A DNA stretch of 64,000 bases, taken from Gracilibacillus massiliensis (GTDB lineage: Bacteria > Bacillota > Bacilli > Bacillales > Amphibacillaceae). A program made the translations under genes and the position numbers. The stretch is taken from contig NZ_CZRP01000012.1 of assembly GCF_001458115.1 (NCBI RefSeq), positions 496,001-560,000 on the forward strand, in the 5' to 3' direction. This document shows, piece after piece, positions 9,299-18,674 of the stretch (positions are counted from its first letter, which is position 1; each line of letters starts with the position of its first letter). The notes beneath the pieces were generated by a model. That model had not been told where the DNA came from. It did no database searches and saw only the letters and a program-made list of their open reading frames with translations.

Positions 9299-9342
9299 TG
9301 AAAGAGTCCTGCAGTAGTAAAACTGTATGGACTTTTTCCTTT
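9299..9342 (+). terminator. Terminator of accB-accC-yqhY
   Basis: AAAGAGTCC-TGCAGT pairs with ACTGTA-TGGACTTTTT around a short loop, followed by T-rich sequence. It lies 22 bases after the yqhY stop. Confidence 0.75.
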
Positions 9343-9372
9343 TTACTGCCTGTATTTTATCACGGTGTAATC

Positions 9373-9505
9373 GTCCGTAAAACCCACACTACAAGAATCG
9401 AGCGACAGCAAAGAAGCTAAGTGGGGGATAAACGGACGCTAACTTCCTGATAAGTTTCGCTAACAATCAGTGGGAGTTTAAAACTCCCACTGATTGAAGT
9501 CTCAC
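9373..9505. repeat. Cluster of three intergenic hairpins, part repeated elsewhere
   Basis: Most of the 334-base gap between yqhY and nusB is structured. Hairpin 1 (9373-9437): GTCCGT and CCCAC pair with GTGGG and ACGGAC. Hairpin 2: AACTT/AAGTT (9441-9456). Hairpin 3: AATCAGTGGGAGTTT with its exact inverse (about 9466-9497), followed by GAAGTCTCACTTTATATTTTTTT. Hairpin 3 plus its tail recurs at 45235-45282 behind dinB, so it is a repeat as well as a possible terminator. Confidence 0.7.
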
Positions 9506-9611
9506 TTTATATTTTTTTCGCGGAATTATAGGATTTAATGGCAATACATGAAAGAACATGGTATCATTTGTAGATGAAGAAAATGACCGTGATAAGGAGT
9601 AGAACAACTCA

Positions 9612-9992
9612 ATGAAAAGAAGAGCTGCGCGTGAGAAAGCATTACAAATTTTATTCTCTTTAGATATAGAAGAATATGATCTTGAAACGACGTTAGAAAA
9701 CACATTAGATGGTGAAGACAGAGATTCCTTTCTGTTAAGCATTGTTAATGGAGTTATTGAAAACCAGAAAGAAATTGATGAAAAAATTGTGAACCACTTA
9801 GAAAAATGGTCAATAACAAGACTTGCATTTGTCGAAAAGACGTTACTAAGAATGGCAACTTATGAGTTGTTTTATTTAAAAGATGCACCAGAAAGTGTCG
9901 TTATAAATGAAGTGATAGAAATAGCTCATATTTTTGGTGATGAAAAATCAGGGAAGTTTATCAATGGTGTATTATCTAAAATGATAAAATAA
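9612..9992 (+). CDS. nusB: Transcription antitermination factor NusB
   Basis: An RNA-binding protein that acts with NusE (S10) in rRNA antitermination. It is all-helical, 126 residues, with the N-terminal KRRAAREKALQILFSLD and C-terminal VVINEVIEIAHIFGDEKSGKFINGVL typical of the family. AAGGAG lies 13 bases before the ATG. folD follows after 12 bases. Confidence 0.96.
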   Translation: MKRRAAREKALQILFSLDIEEYDLETTLENTLDGEDRDSFLLSIVNGVIENQKEIDEKIVNHLEKWSITRLAFVEKTLLRMATYELFYLKDAPESVVINEVIEIAHIFGDEKSGKFINGVLSKMIK

Positions 9993-10004
9993 GGAGGAAA
10001 TATT

Positions 10005-10862
10005 GTGACTGCAGAAGTTATTTATGGAAGCGAGTTAGCAAAAAAATTACGAGCTGATATGAAAGAAGAAGCATCTCTACTACGCAATAAGGGTATCATA
10101 CCCGGATTAGCTGTTGTATTAATTGGTGATGATCCGGCATCTAAATCCTATGTAAAAGGAAAGCAAAAGGCATCTGATTATGTTGGAGTTGATTCAGAAT
10201 TAATTGAATTACCAGATACTACTACACAAGAAGAATTATTAGTATTAATTGATGAACTTAACAACAAAGAAACGGTACATGGAATTTTAGTACAATTACC
10301 GCTACCTGACCATATAGATGAGCAAATTGTGATCGAAGCAATTTCGCCAGAGAAAGATGTAGATGGTTTTCATCCGATTAGTATAGGTCGAATGATGACT
10401 GGAAAAGATACCTTCTTTCCTTGTACACCCTATGGAATTATTCAAATGATGAAGTCTAAAAATATCTCACTTGAAGGAAAACATGCCGTTATCATTGGAA
10501 GAAGTAATATTGTCGGAAAACCTGTCGGACAATTATTATTAGCTGAAAATGCGACCGTAACCTACTGTCATTCAAGAACAAAGAATATGGAAAAATACAT
10601 AGAATCAGCAGATATTTTAATCGTTGCAGTTGGTAAAGCACATTTTATAAATGGTGATCACATTAAAGACGGAGCTATAGTGATCGATGTTGGTGTCAAC
10701 CGCATTGAAGATGGCTCCTTAACCGGTGATGTTGATTTTGATTCTGCTAAAGAAAAAGCAAGTTATATTACACCGGTACCTAAAGGTGTAGGTCCCATGA
10801 CAATTACGATGCTAATGCATAACACAATTAAATCCGCCAAAAAAAAGAACGGCTTAGCCTAA
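10005..10862 (+). CDS. folD: Methylenetetrahydrofolate dehydrogenase/cyclohydrolase
   Basis: A bifunctional enzyme interconverting 5,10-methylene-, methenyl- and 10-formyl-tetrahydrofolate. It has 285 residues. The catalytic Y49-x3-K53 pair lies in YVKGKQKA. The NADP site GRSNIVGKPVGQLLL, the VQLPLPDHI signature and the C-terminal TPVPKGVGPMT are present. GTG start after AAGGAGG. It is in an operon with nusB, as in B. subtilis. Confidence 0.97.
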   Translation: MTAEVIYGSELAKKLRADMKEEASLLRNKGIIPGLAVVLIGDDPASKSYVKGKQKASDYVGVDSELIELPDTTTQEELLVLIDELNNKETVHGILVQLPLPDHIDEQIVIEAISPEKDVDGFHPISIGRMMTGKDTFFPCTPYGIIQMMKSKNISLEGKHAVIIGRSNIVGKPVGQLLLAENATVTYCHSRTKNMEKYIESADILIVAVGKAHFINGDHIKDGAIVIDVGVNRIEDGSLTGDVDFDSAKEKASYITPVPKGVGPMTITMLMHNTIKSAKKKNGLA

Positions 10863-10932
10863 AAACGGCTACTTATTTGTGACTTGGTATAAAGCATGAA
10901 AAGAGATTGGGCCAGAAGTATTTTGTAATTAA

Positions 10933-11446
10933 AAAATCCAAACGATTCGAATAAACTTCGATCGTTTGGATTTTCATGCATATTAGGAAAATACAACTCA
11001 ATAATCTGATGTGTTTTTGTAAGCCAAAGTGGCAATTTTGAAATATTTTATATACTAAATATCCGCTCCGGCTGCCCACTTCCCTTTCCGTGGGGTTTTA
11101 CCTTCAGCTAACTTTTTCAAGCAAAGAGCGCTAGAAAAAGTGGATCTTCAGGTAAAACATTCCCACAGGAGTGTAAGTGGGCGGCCTGCGCTAATATAAT
11201 AATTCTACAACTATTGTGCCAGCTAACATTTTGAGTTGTTACTCCAATCAACATATTTTTTACATGAAAGTAATGTCATAATGCAACCTCATGCTAGCGT
11301 TGTAGAATATCAAATTAGCGTAGGCGTCCGCTTCTACTCCTGCGGGATATTTTTTTCCGAAGATCCACTTTGGTGAGCGGTTTTTGCTTACCAAAGTTAG
11401 CTGAGGAGAAAAACCCGTGGAAAGGGAAGCGGACAAGCCGAAGCGA
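10933..11446. repeat. R2 intergenic element, copy 1
   Basis: This fills the gap between folD and xseA. It starts with the hairpin AAAATCCAAACGA/TCGTTTGGATTTT (10933-10974), which may also terminate folD. A left palindrome follows (about 11062-11192; CTGCCCACTTCCCTTTCC facing GTAAGTGGGCGG), then a right palindrome (about 11311-11446; GTCCGCTTCTACTCC facing GAAGCGGAC). The inner parts carry CAGCTAACTTT and AAGTGGATCTTC, which are shared with R1. The same order occurs at 26297-28712. No gene is seen in it. Confidence 0.75.
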
Positions 11447-11642
11447 TTGCTAAGCACAAACATCATGTCAAAATTATTACATCATTTATTGCACAGCATC
11501 CTGATATTGCGCAACAAGTCATATTTCATCGCTTCTGTTTAAAGTTAAGAAGAATATTTGCGTCTAGTTTCTTTTCTATAGAAATTTTATGCTAAGCAAT
11601 TGTATAATAGTGAATAGGAACATGCTTTGAAGGGATGATTTT

Positions 11643-13004
11643 GTGGAAGAACGATATTTATCAGTTACAGCGTTAACAAAATATATAAAAAAGAAGTTTG
11701 ATGTTGATCAACACCTCAATCATATTTGGCTGAAAGGAGAAATCTCGAATTTCAAACATCATTCAAGAGGTCATATGTATATGACGATAAAAGATGATAA
11801 TGCGAGCATTCGAGCCGTGATGTTCCAAAGACAAAATCATTCACTCCCATTTACACCGGAAAATGGTATGAAAATTTTATTAACAGGTCATGTCAGTGTC
11901 TTCGAAGTTCAAGGTCAATATCAATTATACATACAAGACATGCAACCAGATGGTATTGGTGCATTACATCTAGCCTTTGAGCAATTAAAAGAAAAGCTAA
12001 TTAAAGAAGGTTTATTTGATCAGGAACATAAAAAAACCTTACCTAAATACCCAAAACAGATCGCTGTATTGACATCACCAACAGGGGCAGCTATTCGTGA
12101 CATTTTAACTACTCTTGAAAGACGATATCCAATTGCTGACATTCTAATCATTCCGGTGTTTGTACAAGGAAAACAAGCCACAAAATCGATCGTTGAGGGA
12201 ATTGTTAGAGCAAATCAATTTTCGGAAATTGATCTCATTATAGTTGGTCGTGGTGGTGGTTCACTTGAAGAACTTTGGTGTTTTAATGAGGAGGAAGTGG
12301 CTAGAGCTATCTTTCAATCAGACCTTCCTGTTATATCCGCTGTTGGTCATGAAACGGACATCACAATAAGTGACATGGTGGCAGATGTGAGAGCGCCCAC
12401 TCCAACAGCCGCTGCAGAGTTAGCTGTCCCATCAAAATTGGACCTATTAGAAAAAGTTCACAATCTTGATCAATTTTTATATAAGTACATGGTACATAAA
12501 ATAGAAAAATATGAAGAGAGACTTTCATCTATTGAAAAATCATACGTTTTTAAGTATCCAGAGCGATTAGTAGAGGACAAGGAACAGCGCTTAGATCGAG
12601 CACTTGATCAAGTAACCAAACAAATGAATTATTTCATCACTAATAAAACGGTGAACTATCGTAACCTTGAAAAACGTTTTTCCTATGTTTTGACAACGAC
12701 ACACATAGAAGAGAAGGAAGAAAAAGTTTTACAACTAATGAAAAGGTTGAATAGGGCTAGCAGACAACAGATAGATAATAAGAAGAATGAATTCAGTAAA
12801 AAATTAGCACAATTGGACCTTTTAAATCCTACGAGAATTATGAGTAGGGGCTATTCGATTACATATACAAAGGACAAGCAGATAATTAGAAGTGTGGAAG
12901 ATGTTCAAAAAAATGATGCTATTGTTGTCAGATTAAGTGATGGGGATGCTGAATGTACGATAGATCAGATCAGAAAGGAAGATCAAAATGAGCGAAAAGA
13001 ATAG
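11643..13004 (+). CDS. xseA: Exodeoxyribonuclease VII large subunit
   Basis: Catalytic subunit of exonuclease VII, which degrades single-stranded DNA in both directions. It has 453 residues: an N-terminal OB-fold (VTALTKYIKKKFDVD, WLKGEISNFK), a central nuclease domain (VLTSPTGAAIRDI, GRGGGSLEELWCFNEE, SAVGHETDITISD) and a long coiled-coil region before the C-terminal RGYSI segment. GTG start behind AAGGGATG. It overlaps xseB by 17 bases. Confidence 0.97.
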   Translation: MEERYLSVTALTKYIKKKFDVDQHLNHIWLKGEISNFKHHSRGHMYMTIKDDNASIRAVMFQRQNHSLPFTPENGMKILLTGHVSVFEVQGQYQLYIQDMQPDGIGALHLAFEQLKEKLIKEGLFDQEHKKTLPKYPKQIAVLTSPTGAAIRDILTTLERRYPIADILIIPVFVQGKQATKSIVEGIVRANQFSEIDLIIVGRGGGSLEELWCFNEEEVARAIFQSDLPVISAVGHETDITISDMVADVRAPTPTAAAELAVPSKLDLLEKVHNLDQFLYKYMVHKIEKYEERLSSIEKSYVFKYPERLVEDKEQRLDRALDQVTKQMNYFITNKTVNYRNLEKRFSYVLTTTHIEEKEEKVLQLMKRLNRASRQQIDNKKNEFSKKLAQLDLLNPTRIMSRGYSITYTKDKQIIRSVEDVQKNDAIVVRLSDGDAECTIDQIRKEDQNERKE

Positions 13005-13224
13005 AGAATTATCGTTTGAAGAAGCATTGGAGCAATTGGAAAGCATCGTAAATAAAATGGAAGAAGGTGAAGTTCCTTTAGAGAAAGCAATGGAATATTA
13101 TGCAGAAGGTTCTAAACTGTCAAAGATCTGTCATGAAAAATTAACGAAAGCCGACAAGCAAATGAAAGAAATTCTTAAAGATGATAATAAACGAGAGAGC
13201 TTTGAGATACAGGAGGAAAATTAA
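12988..13224 (+). CDS. xseB: Exodeoxyribonuclease VII small subunit
   Basis: Helical accessory subunit of exonuclease VII. It has 78 residues with the family core SFEEALEQLESIVNKMEEGEVPLEKAMEYYAEG. The start lies inside xseA with a GAAAGGAAG site, so expression of the two subunits is coupled. ispA begins at the next base after the stop. Confidence 0.96.
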   Translation: MSEKNRELSFEEALEQLESIVNKMEEGEVPLEKAMEYYAEGSKLSKICHEKLTKADKQMKEILKDDNKRESFEIQEEN

Positions 13225-14109
13225 GTGGATCATTCGTTACAAGCTTTTCTAAAAGAAGAACAAGACGATTTAAATCATGCACTTATAAGTTACATTGATA
13301 CATTAGATATTCCTAAGCAATTAAATGATTCTGTATTGTATTCCATACATGCCGGTGGTAAGCGTTTAAGACCGTTATTAATGAAATTAACCTGTATCGG
13401 TCTTGGGGGAAATGAACAACGAATATATCCCGCTGCTGTAGCGTTAGAAATGATACATACGTATTCTCTTATTCACGATGATTTACCTGCAATGGATGAT
13501 GACGTCTATCGGCGGGGTCAATTAACCAATCATAAAAAATTTGATGAAGCAACAGCTATTTTAGCTGGTGATGGTTTATTAACCAATAGTTTTCATTCTA
13601 TTAGCACTTCTGATTTATATTCGGCTGAAGAGAAAGTAGAAATTATTACGAAGTTAGCTTTAGCTAGTGGTTTAGAAGGAATGGTAGCAGGACAATTACT
13701 GGATATGGAAGCGGAAAATGAACAAATATCCATTGAAGAGTTAGAAAATATACATCACTTAAAAACAGGAAGATTAATTTCATTTGCTGTTGAAATTGGG
13801 GGTTATTTGGCAGGGGTTTCTACTGAAAAAATGAAAGTGCTAAAACGTTTTGGTGATTATCTCGGAATTATATTCCAAATTCAAGATGATATCTTGGATG
13901 TCGAGGGTGATCAAGAAGTAATTGGAAAAAAGGTCGGAAGTGATATTGAAAATGATAAAAGTACATATCCGCATTTACTAGGGTTAGAAGGTGCCAAAAC
14001 ATACAAGAATAATTATGTGAAAGAAGCAATGAAATGTTTAGAGCAAGTAGGGTTAAAGGGAACAAAATTAGAAGAAATAACACAGTACTTAAGTGATAGA
14101 AATCAGTAA
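13225..14109 (+). CDS. ispA: Farnesyl diphosphate synthase (polyprenyl synthetase)
   Basis: Condenses isopentenyl diphosphate with dimethylallyl/geranyl diphosphate to farnesyl diphosphate. It has 294 residues. The first aspartate-rich motif DDLPAMDDD is at 85-93 and the second, DDILD, at 221-225; the substrate lysine/arginine motif GGKRLRP is at 44-50. GTG start with an AGGAGG site inside the end of xseB. The OLE RNA and the other isoprenoid gene, dxs, follow. Confidence 0.96.
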   Translation: MDHSLQAFLKEEQDDLNHALISYIDTLDIPKQLNDSVLYSIHAGGKRLRPLLMKLTCIGLGGNEQRIYPAAVALEMIHTYSLIHDDLPAMDDDVYRRGQLTNHKKFDEATAILAGDGLLTNSFHSISTSDLYSAEEKVEIITKLALASGLEGMVAGQLLDMEAENEQISIEELENIHHLKTGRLISFAVEIGGYLAGVSTEKMKVLKRFGDYLGIIFQIQDDILDVEGDQEVIGKKVGSDIENDKSTYPHLLGLEGAKTYKNNYVKEAMKCLEQVGLKGTKLEEITQYLSDRNQ

Positions 14110-14152
14110 ATATTGAGAAAAAGTAAAATTCATGTTATATTAAGAATAAGTA

Positions 14153-14760
14153 AATGGGATGGTGCAGTATTCTAGTCAATCCTCCGTTTCTGAAGGCGGG
14201 CCTAAAAATCCGCCAAAGGGCACATCGATGAAGTTCCTTGTGTTGGCTTGAGGCGCCCAGCCTTGGGTCGATGCTGGGAGTTAAGGTTGAAGGGCGATCC
14301 ACAAAGGCATGTGGGCGTAGACCCTTCTTCCGCGGAGGCCCATCTCTGTATTCAATGCTTAGCCAAGGATTGAGTATGGAATGGGGTATGAACCTACGCA
14401 ATAAGGATGGGGAATTCTTATTCGTAGCGTAGCCTGCCTTGAGTGGTACGAAGGGGATTATAGGTAACAGAGTGTTCGAACATGATGGCCACTTGCTTGA
14501 ACATGTTTTTCTATATGAAATTCGTACTGCAAAAGAGGCTAGGAAACGGTCAAGGGTTGTTGAGGAAATCTCCTAGACTGTTCCATGTGACATTTAAAAG
14601 GGATTATAGTGTGGACTAAGTGGTAATCCAGTCTAGCGATGGGTGACTGCGCTAAGTCGGGTTTAAAGGGGAACCGCCAGAATGGCAACATTCGGTATCT
14701 GACTGGGAAAACCTACTGGACCTAAGCCGCAGTTTTTACCTTTTAAATGACCATTCCATT
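14153..14760 (+). ncRNA. ole: OLE RNA (ornate large extremophilic RNA)
   Basis: The 690-base gap between ispA and the next gene has no credible ORF and is more GC-rich than the genes. The ends pair: AATGGGATGGT at 14153-14163 with ACCATTCCATT at 14750-14760, enclosing 608 nt, about the size of known OLE RNA. Smaller stems are visible inside (GGCGGG facing CCCGCC-like arms near 14195-14215; AACATG arms near 14478-14505). Position between ispA and dxs, directly upstream of an OapA-type membrane protein, is the hallmark arrangement in Bacillus halodurans and relatives. The RNA is membrane-associated through OapA and linked to stress tolerance. Boundaries come from the outer stem. Confidence 0.9.
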
Positions 14761-14799
14761 CATAATACATAACGTTATATTTGCTAACGAGGGTTAATA

Positions 14800-15378
14800 A
14801 TGAATAAAAAACAATTACAAAAGTCGATAAAATTTAGTATTAGCATTGCCGTTATCACGTTTGTGTTAGCGGCTATTTTTTCCGTGGTGTCTTCCTCGAT
14901 ATTAAGTGGTGTAATGTCGATCATTGGTTTAGTGATCGTGTTTATCATTGTTTTTATTGGCGTATTTTTCGATATGCTAGGTATTGCAGCTACTGCAGCA
15001 GATGAAGTTCCTTTTCATGCAATGGCAGCAGAGAAGGTAAGCGGTTCCAGACAGGCTATCTTAATCGTTAGAAACGCTGATCGCTTTGCGAGTTTTTGTA
15101 ATGATGTTATTGGAGATATTTCTGGTATAATAAGTGGTACAGCATCGGCAATTGTTGTATTGCAAATAGCAAACGGTTTTGGTTATGGTGATGGAACAAC
15201 TTTTCATATCACGGTTTCGGTTATTTTAACTAGCTTAGTAGCAGCATTAACTGTTGGTGGAAAAGCGTTAGGTAAGTTTTTAGCCATTAACGGATCAACA
15301 AGAATAATTTTTATTGTAGGGAAAATAATTGCATTTTTAGAAGAAAAACTTAAAATAAGAGTATTATCGAATAAATAA
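14800..15378 (+). CDS. oapA: OLE-associated protein A, membrane protein
   Basis: A 192-residue integral membrane protein with about four hydrophobic helices (14-36, 38-58, 107-125, 136-153). Between helices 2 and 3 lies a conserved-looking hydrophilic segment with Arg and Asp (RNADRFASFCNDVIGD, residues 91-106). In B. halodurans OapA is the dimeric membrane partner that binds OLE RNA. It starts 40 bases after the RNA's 3' stem with a CGAGGG site, and dxs follows. The name rests on size, topology and the adjacent OLE RNA. Confidence 0.87.
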   Translation: MNKKQLQKSIKFSISIAVITFVLAAIFSVVSSSILSGVMSIIGLVIVFIIVFIGVFFDMLGIAATAADEVPFHAMAAEKVSGSRQAILIVRNADRFASFCNDVIGDISGIISGTASAIVVLQIANGFGYGDGTTFHITVSVILTSLVAALTVGGKALGKFLAINGSTRIIFIVGKIIAFLEEKLKIRVLSNK

Positions 15379-15414
15379 ATTGAATCTTGAATAATGAGTA
15401 GGGAGGATTCCTTC

Positions 15415-17313
15415 ATGGATCTAACCAAGATGAAAAATCCGCAATTTCTTAAAGAATTAAATACAGAAGAATTAGAAGTTTTAGCAGCAGAAATCCGCCA
15501 ATTTTTAATTGAAAAATTATCAGTTACTGGTGGTCATTTAGGTGCTAACTTAGGTGTGGTAGAGCTCACCTTGGCTTTGCACAAACAGTTTAACAGTCCA
15601 GAGGATAAGTTGATTTTTGATGTCGGGCATCAATCTTATATTCATAAGATGTTAACCGGTCGCACCGATCAATTTGATACACTTAGAAAATATAAAGGAC
15701 TTTGCGGATTTCCAAAGATGAATGAAAGTGAACATGATGTCTGGGAAACTGGGCACAGTTCTACATCTCTATCCGCAGCCATGGGTATGGCGATTGCACG
15801 TGACATGAAAAATGAAAAACATGCAGTTGTACCAATTATAGGTGATGGCGCGCTTACTGGTGGTATGGCATTAGAAGCGTTAAATCATATCGGTCATGAA
15901 AAAAAGAATTTAACGGTGATCTTGAATGATAATGAAATGTCGATTGCTGGAAATGTAGGTGCTTTGCACAATGCACTGGGAAGAATGAGAAGTGCAGGTA
16001 AGTATAATCGAGTCAAAGATGAACTTGAACTTTTATTAAAACGGATTCCGGCTGTTGGAGGTAAAATTGCGCAAACTGCTGAACGAGTAAAAGATAGCAT
16101 GAAGTATTTTATGGTACCTGGTATGTTGTTTGAAGAATTCGGTTTTACCTACTTTGGACCAGTAGATGGACATGATTTTAAAGATCTGGAAGAAAATATA
16201 GCCTATGCGAAGAAAACAGATGGACCTGTTTTGGTTCACGTTATTACTCAAAAAGGAAAAGGGTACATGCCAGCTGAATCAGATAAAAAAGATAAATGGC
16301 ACGGAGTAGGCCCTTATAAAATTGACTCGGGTGAAAAAATTAAACCAGCCAATGCGGCACCAGCATGGAGCCAAGTTGTTAGTGATACACTGGAAAAAGT
16401 AGCAGAAAAAGATAATCGATTAGCTGTTATTACTCCTGCTATGATCCTAGGATCGAAATTGGACAAGTTCCAAGAAAGATATCCGGATCGATTATTTGAC
16501 GTAGGGATTGCGGAACAACACGCTACTACATTATCTGCGGGACTTGCAACACAAGGAATGAAGCCCTTTTTAGCTATTTATTCCACTTTTTTGCAACGAG
16601 CATATGATCAGCTTGTACATGATGTTTGTCGACAAAACTTAAATGTAGCGTTTGGTATAGATCGCGCTGGATTGGTTGGAGCAGATGGCGAAACACATCA
16701 AGGTGTATTTGACATTGCCTTTTTACGACATTTGCCTAACATGGTGGTTATGATGCCAAAAGACGAGAATGAATGTCAGCATATGGTTAATACTGCTATT
16801 GAATATAATAATGGACCAATTGCAGTAAGGTTTCCTCGAGGTAATGGACTAGGAGTAGCAATGGATCAAAATTTATCAACTATTCCAATTGGCTCGTGGG
16901 ATGTATTACAAAAAGGTACAGATGCTGTCATTTTAACCTTTGGTACTACGATAGAAATGTCCCTTGCAGCGAGTGCCGTATTAGCCAAGCAAGGCATTCA
17001 TGTCGAAGTAATCAATGCCCGTTTCATAAAACCTTTAGACGAAGATATCTTACATGAAAGAATGCAGCATGATATCCCGATTTTAACGGTAGAAGAAGCA
17101 GTACTTAAAGGTGGATTTGGTAGTGCTATCTTAGAATTTGCCGAAGAACATAATTATCATTCTCCGATCAGACGAATGGGCATTCCTGACCGTTATATTG
17201 AACATGGAGATGTTGATCAATTATTAGAAGAAATTCATTTAACAAAAGAGCAGATTATGATTGAAATAAATGGATTATTAACTGGTGGCAATGAGAAACA
17301 AAAAAGGGCATGA
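15415..17313 (+). CDS. dxs: 1-deoxy-D-xylulose-5-phosphate synthase
   Basis: First enzyme of the MEP isoprenoid pathway; joins pyruvate and glyceraldehyde 3-phosphate using thiamine diphosphate. It has 632 residues. The thiamine-binding [15 protein letters not shown] starts near residue 143, the transketolase-type [15 protein letters not shown] lies in the middle domain, and a C-terminal domain is present. An ATG at 15394 is in frame but would put the GGGAGG ribosome site inside the gene; the ATG at 15415 has correct spacing and matches the family N-terminus (MDLTKM...). Runs into tlyA. Confidence 0.97.
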   Translation: MDLTKMKNPQFLKELNTEELEVLAAEIRQFLIEKLSVTGGHLGANLGVVELTLALHKQFNSPEDKLIFDVGHQSYIHKMLTGRTDQFDTLRKYKGLCGFPKMNESEHDVWETGHSSTSLSAAMGMAIARDMKNEKHAVVPIIGDGALTGGMALEALNHIGHEKKNLTVILNDNEMSIAGNVGALHNALGRMRSAGKYNRVKDELELLLKRIPAVGGKIAQTAERVKDSMKYFMVPGMLFEEFGFTYFGPVDGHDFKDLEENIAYAKKTDGPVLVHVITQKGKGYMPAESDKKDKWHGVGPYKIDSGEKIKPANAAPAWSQVVSDTLEKVAEKDNRLAVITPAMILGSKLDKFQERYPDRLFDVGIAEQHATTLSAGLATQGMKPFLAIYSTFLQRAYDQLVHDVCRQNLNVAFGIDRAGLVGADGETHQGVFDIAFLRHLPNMVVMMPKDENECQHMVNTAIEYNNGPIAVRFPRGNGLGVAMDQNLSTIPIGSWDVLQKGTDAVILTFGTTIEMSLAASAVLAKQGIHVEVINARFIKPLDEDILHERMQHDIPILTVEEAVLKGGFGSAILEFAEEHNYHSPIRRMGIPDRYIEHGDVDQLLEEIHLTKEQIMIEINGLLTGGNEKQKRA

Positions 17314-17316
17314 TAG

Positions 17317-18138
17317 ATGATGGTAAAAAAGATAAGATTAGATCAATTAATTTATGACCGTGGCTTAAGCGAGTCACGGGAAAAAGCGAAGAGAACAATA
17401 ATGGCGGGACTGGTGTTTTCTAATGGTCAACGATTAGATAAACCAGGAACAAAAGTAGATCAAGACATAACGATTGATATAAAAGGGAAGGCTATTCCTT
17501 ATGTCGGACGAGGTGGACTTAAATTAGAAAAAGCCATCGATTACTTCAACTTAGATTTGAACGAAAAGGTCATGGTTGATGTAGGTTCATCTACTGGTGG
17601 TTTTACTGATTGCGCGTTACAAAATGGTATAAAGATGAGTTATGCAATCGATGTAGGATACAATCAATTAGCTTGGAAATTACGTAATGATCCAAGAGTT
17701 ATTGTAATGGAAAGAACAAATTTCCGATATGTAACGCCGGATGCATTAACTAAGGATGTACCTAATTTTGCAAGCGTAGATGTATCCTTTATATCATTAA
17801 AATTGATATTGTCACCATTGTTTGAATTGTTAGATCAAAACAGTCAAGCAGTTATATTGATAAAACCACAATTTGAAGCAGGTAAAGATCAGGTGGGCAA
17901 AAAAGGGATTGTGAGAGACCCTCAAGTCCATTTTGACGTATTGCAACGAATTTTAACATTCGCAAAAACGATCGGCTTTAAAATCAACGGTCTAACCTAT
18001 TCACCGATTACAGGTGGGGATGGTAATATCGAATATTTAGCACTTCTAAGTAAAACAAACCATGACATTGAGGAAGAAAACGTTGAAGACTTAGCTAAAA
18101 CGGTGGTAGATAATTCACACAAAGAATTAGATCATTAA
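17317..18138 (+). CDS. tlyA: TlyA family RNA methyltransferase / hemolysin-like
   Basis: 273 residues: an N-terminal S4 RNA-binding domain (about 5-65; RLDQLIYDRGLSESREKAKR) and a FtsJ-type methyltransferase domain with the SAM loop DVGSSTGGFTDCAL. TlyA proteins 2'-O-methylate rRNA in mycobacteria; the B. subtilis counterpart is YqxC. Begins 3 bases after dxs. Two adjacent ATGs (17317, 17320) are both possible. Confidence 0.92.
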   Translation: MMVKKIRLDQLIYDRGLSESREKAKRTIMAGLVFSNGQRLDKPGTKVDQDITIDIKGKAIPYVGRGGLKLEKAIDYFNLDLNEKVMVDVGSSTGGFTDCALQNGIKMSYAIDVGYNQLAWKLRNDPRVIVMERTNFRYVTPDALTKDVPNFASVDVSFISLKLILSPLFELLDQNSQAVILIKPQFEAGKDQVGKKGIVRDPQVHFDVLQRILTFAKTIGFKINGLTYSPITGGDGNIEYLALLSKTNHDIEEENVEDLAKTVVDNSHKELDH

Positions 18139-18144
18139 TAAGAT

Positions 18145-18174
18145 TGGACTACCATTTATCAGTAGTCCATTTTG
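18145..18174 (+). terminator. Hairpin after tlyA
   Basis: TGGACTAC and GTAGTCCA form a perfect 8-bp stem followed by TTTTG. It is probably a partial terminator, since argR follows 34 bases later in the same direction. Confidence 0.6.
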
Positions 18175-18207
18175 TTATGAATAAAGAATTGCTGGAGGAA
18201 GGTTCAA

Positions 18208-18657
18208 ATGAATAAAGCACAAAGGCACATAAAAATTCGAGAACTAATTACGGAAAGTGAAATTGAAACACAAGATGAGTTAGTGGAAGAACTAAGAAGT
18301 CAAGGCTATGGAATTACACAGGCGACGATTTCAAGAGATATTAAAGAATTACATCTTGTGAAAGTACCGACAGCAGATGGTAGGTATAAATATAGTTTAC
18401 CTGCGGATCAGAAATTTAATCCGTTAAATAAGTTGCGTCGTTTTATCATGGATGCGTTCATAAGCATTGACACGGCCACTCATTTTATTGTGATGAAAAC
18501 TTTACCTGGTAATGCGCAAGCGATGGGCGCGTTGATCGACAATTTAGGTTGGGAAGAGATTGTAGGCAGTATTTGTGGCGATGATACGATATTAATAATT
18601 TGTAAAACGACAGAAGAAGCAGAAGCGCTTAAAGAAAAATTCTTAGAAATGCTATAA
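18208..18657 (+). CDS. argR: Arginine repressor
   Basis: Arginine-responsive repressor/activator (AhrC in B. subtilis). It has 149 residues: a winged-helix DNA-binding N-terminus ([25 protein letters not shown]) and a C-terminal oligomerisation and arginine-binding domain ([30 protein letters not shown]). GGAGGAAGG ribosome site. It sits between tlyA and recN, as in B. subtilis. Confidence 0.97.
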   Translation: MNKAQRHIKIRELITESEIETQDELVEELRSQGYGITQATISRDIKELHLVKVPTADGRYKYSLPADQKFNPLNKLRRFIMDAFISIDTATHFIVMKTLPGNAQAMGALIDNLGWEEIVGSICGDDTILIICKTTEEAEALKEKFLEML

Positions 18658-18674
18658 CATAAGGTGGTGAGCAT

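Noticed and set aside
14135-14432. Overlapping ORFs of 64 codons (+) and 88 codons (-) in the ispA-oapA gap
   Set aside because: They lie inside the OLE RNA, have no ribosome site and no recognisable product; they result from GC-rich structured RNA sequence.
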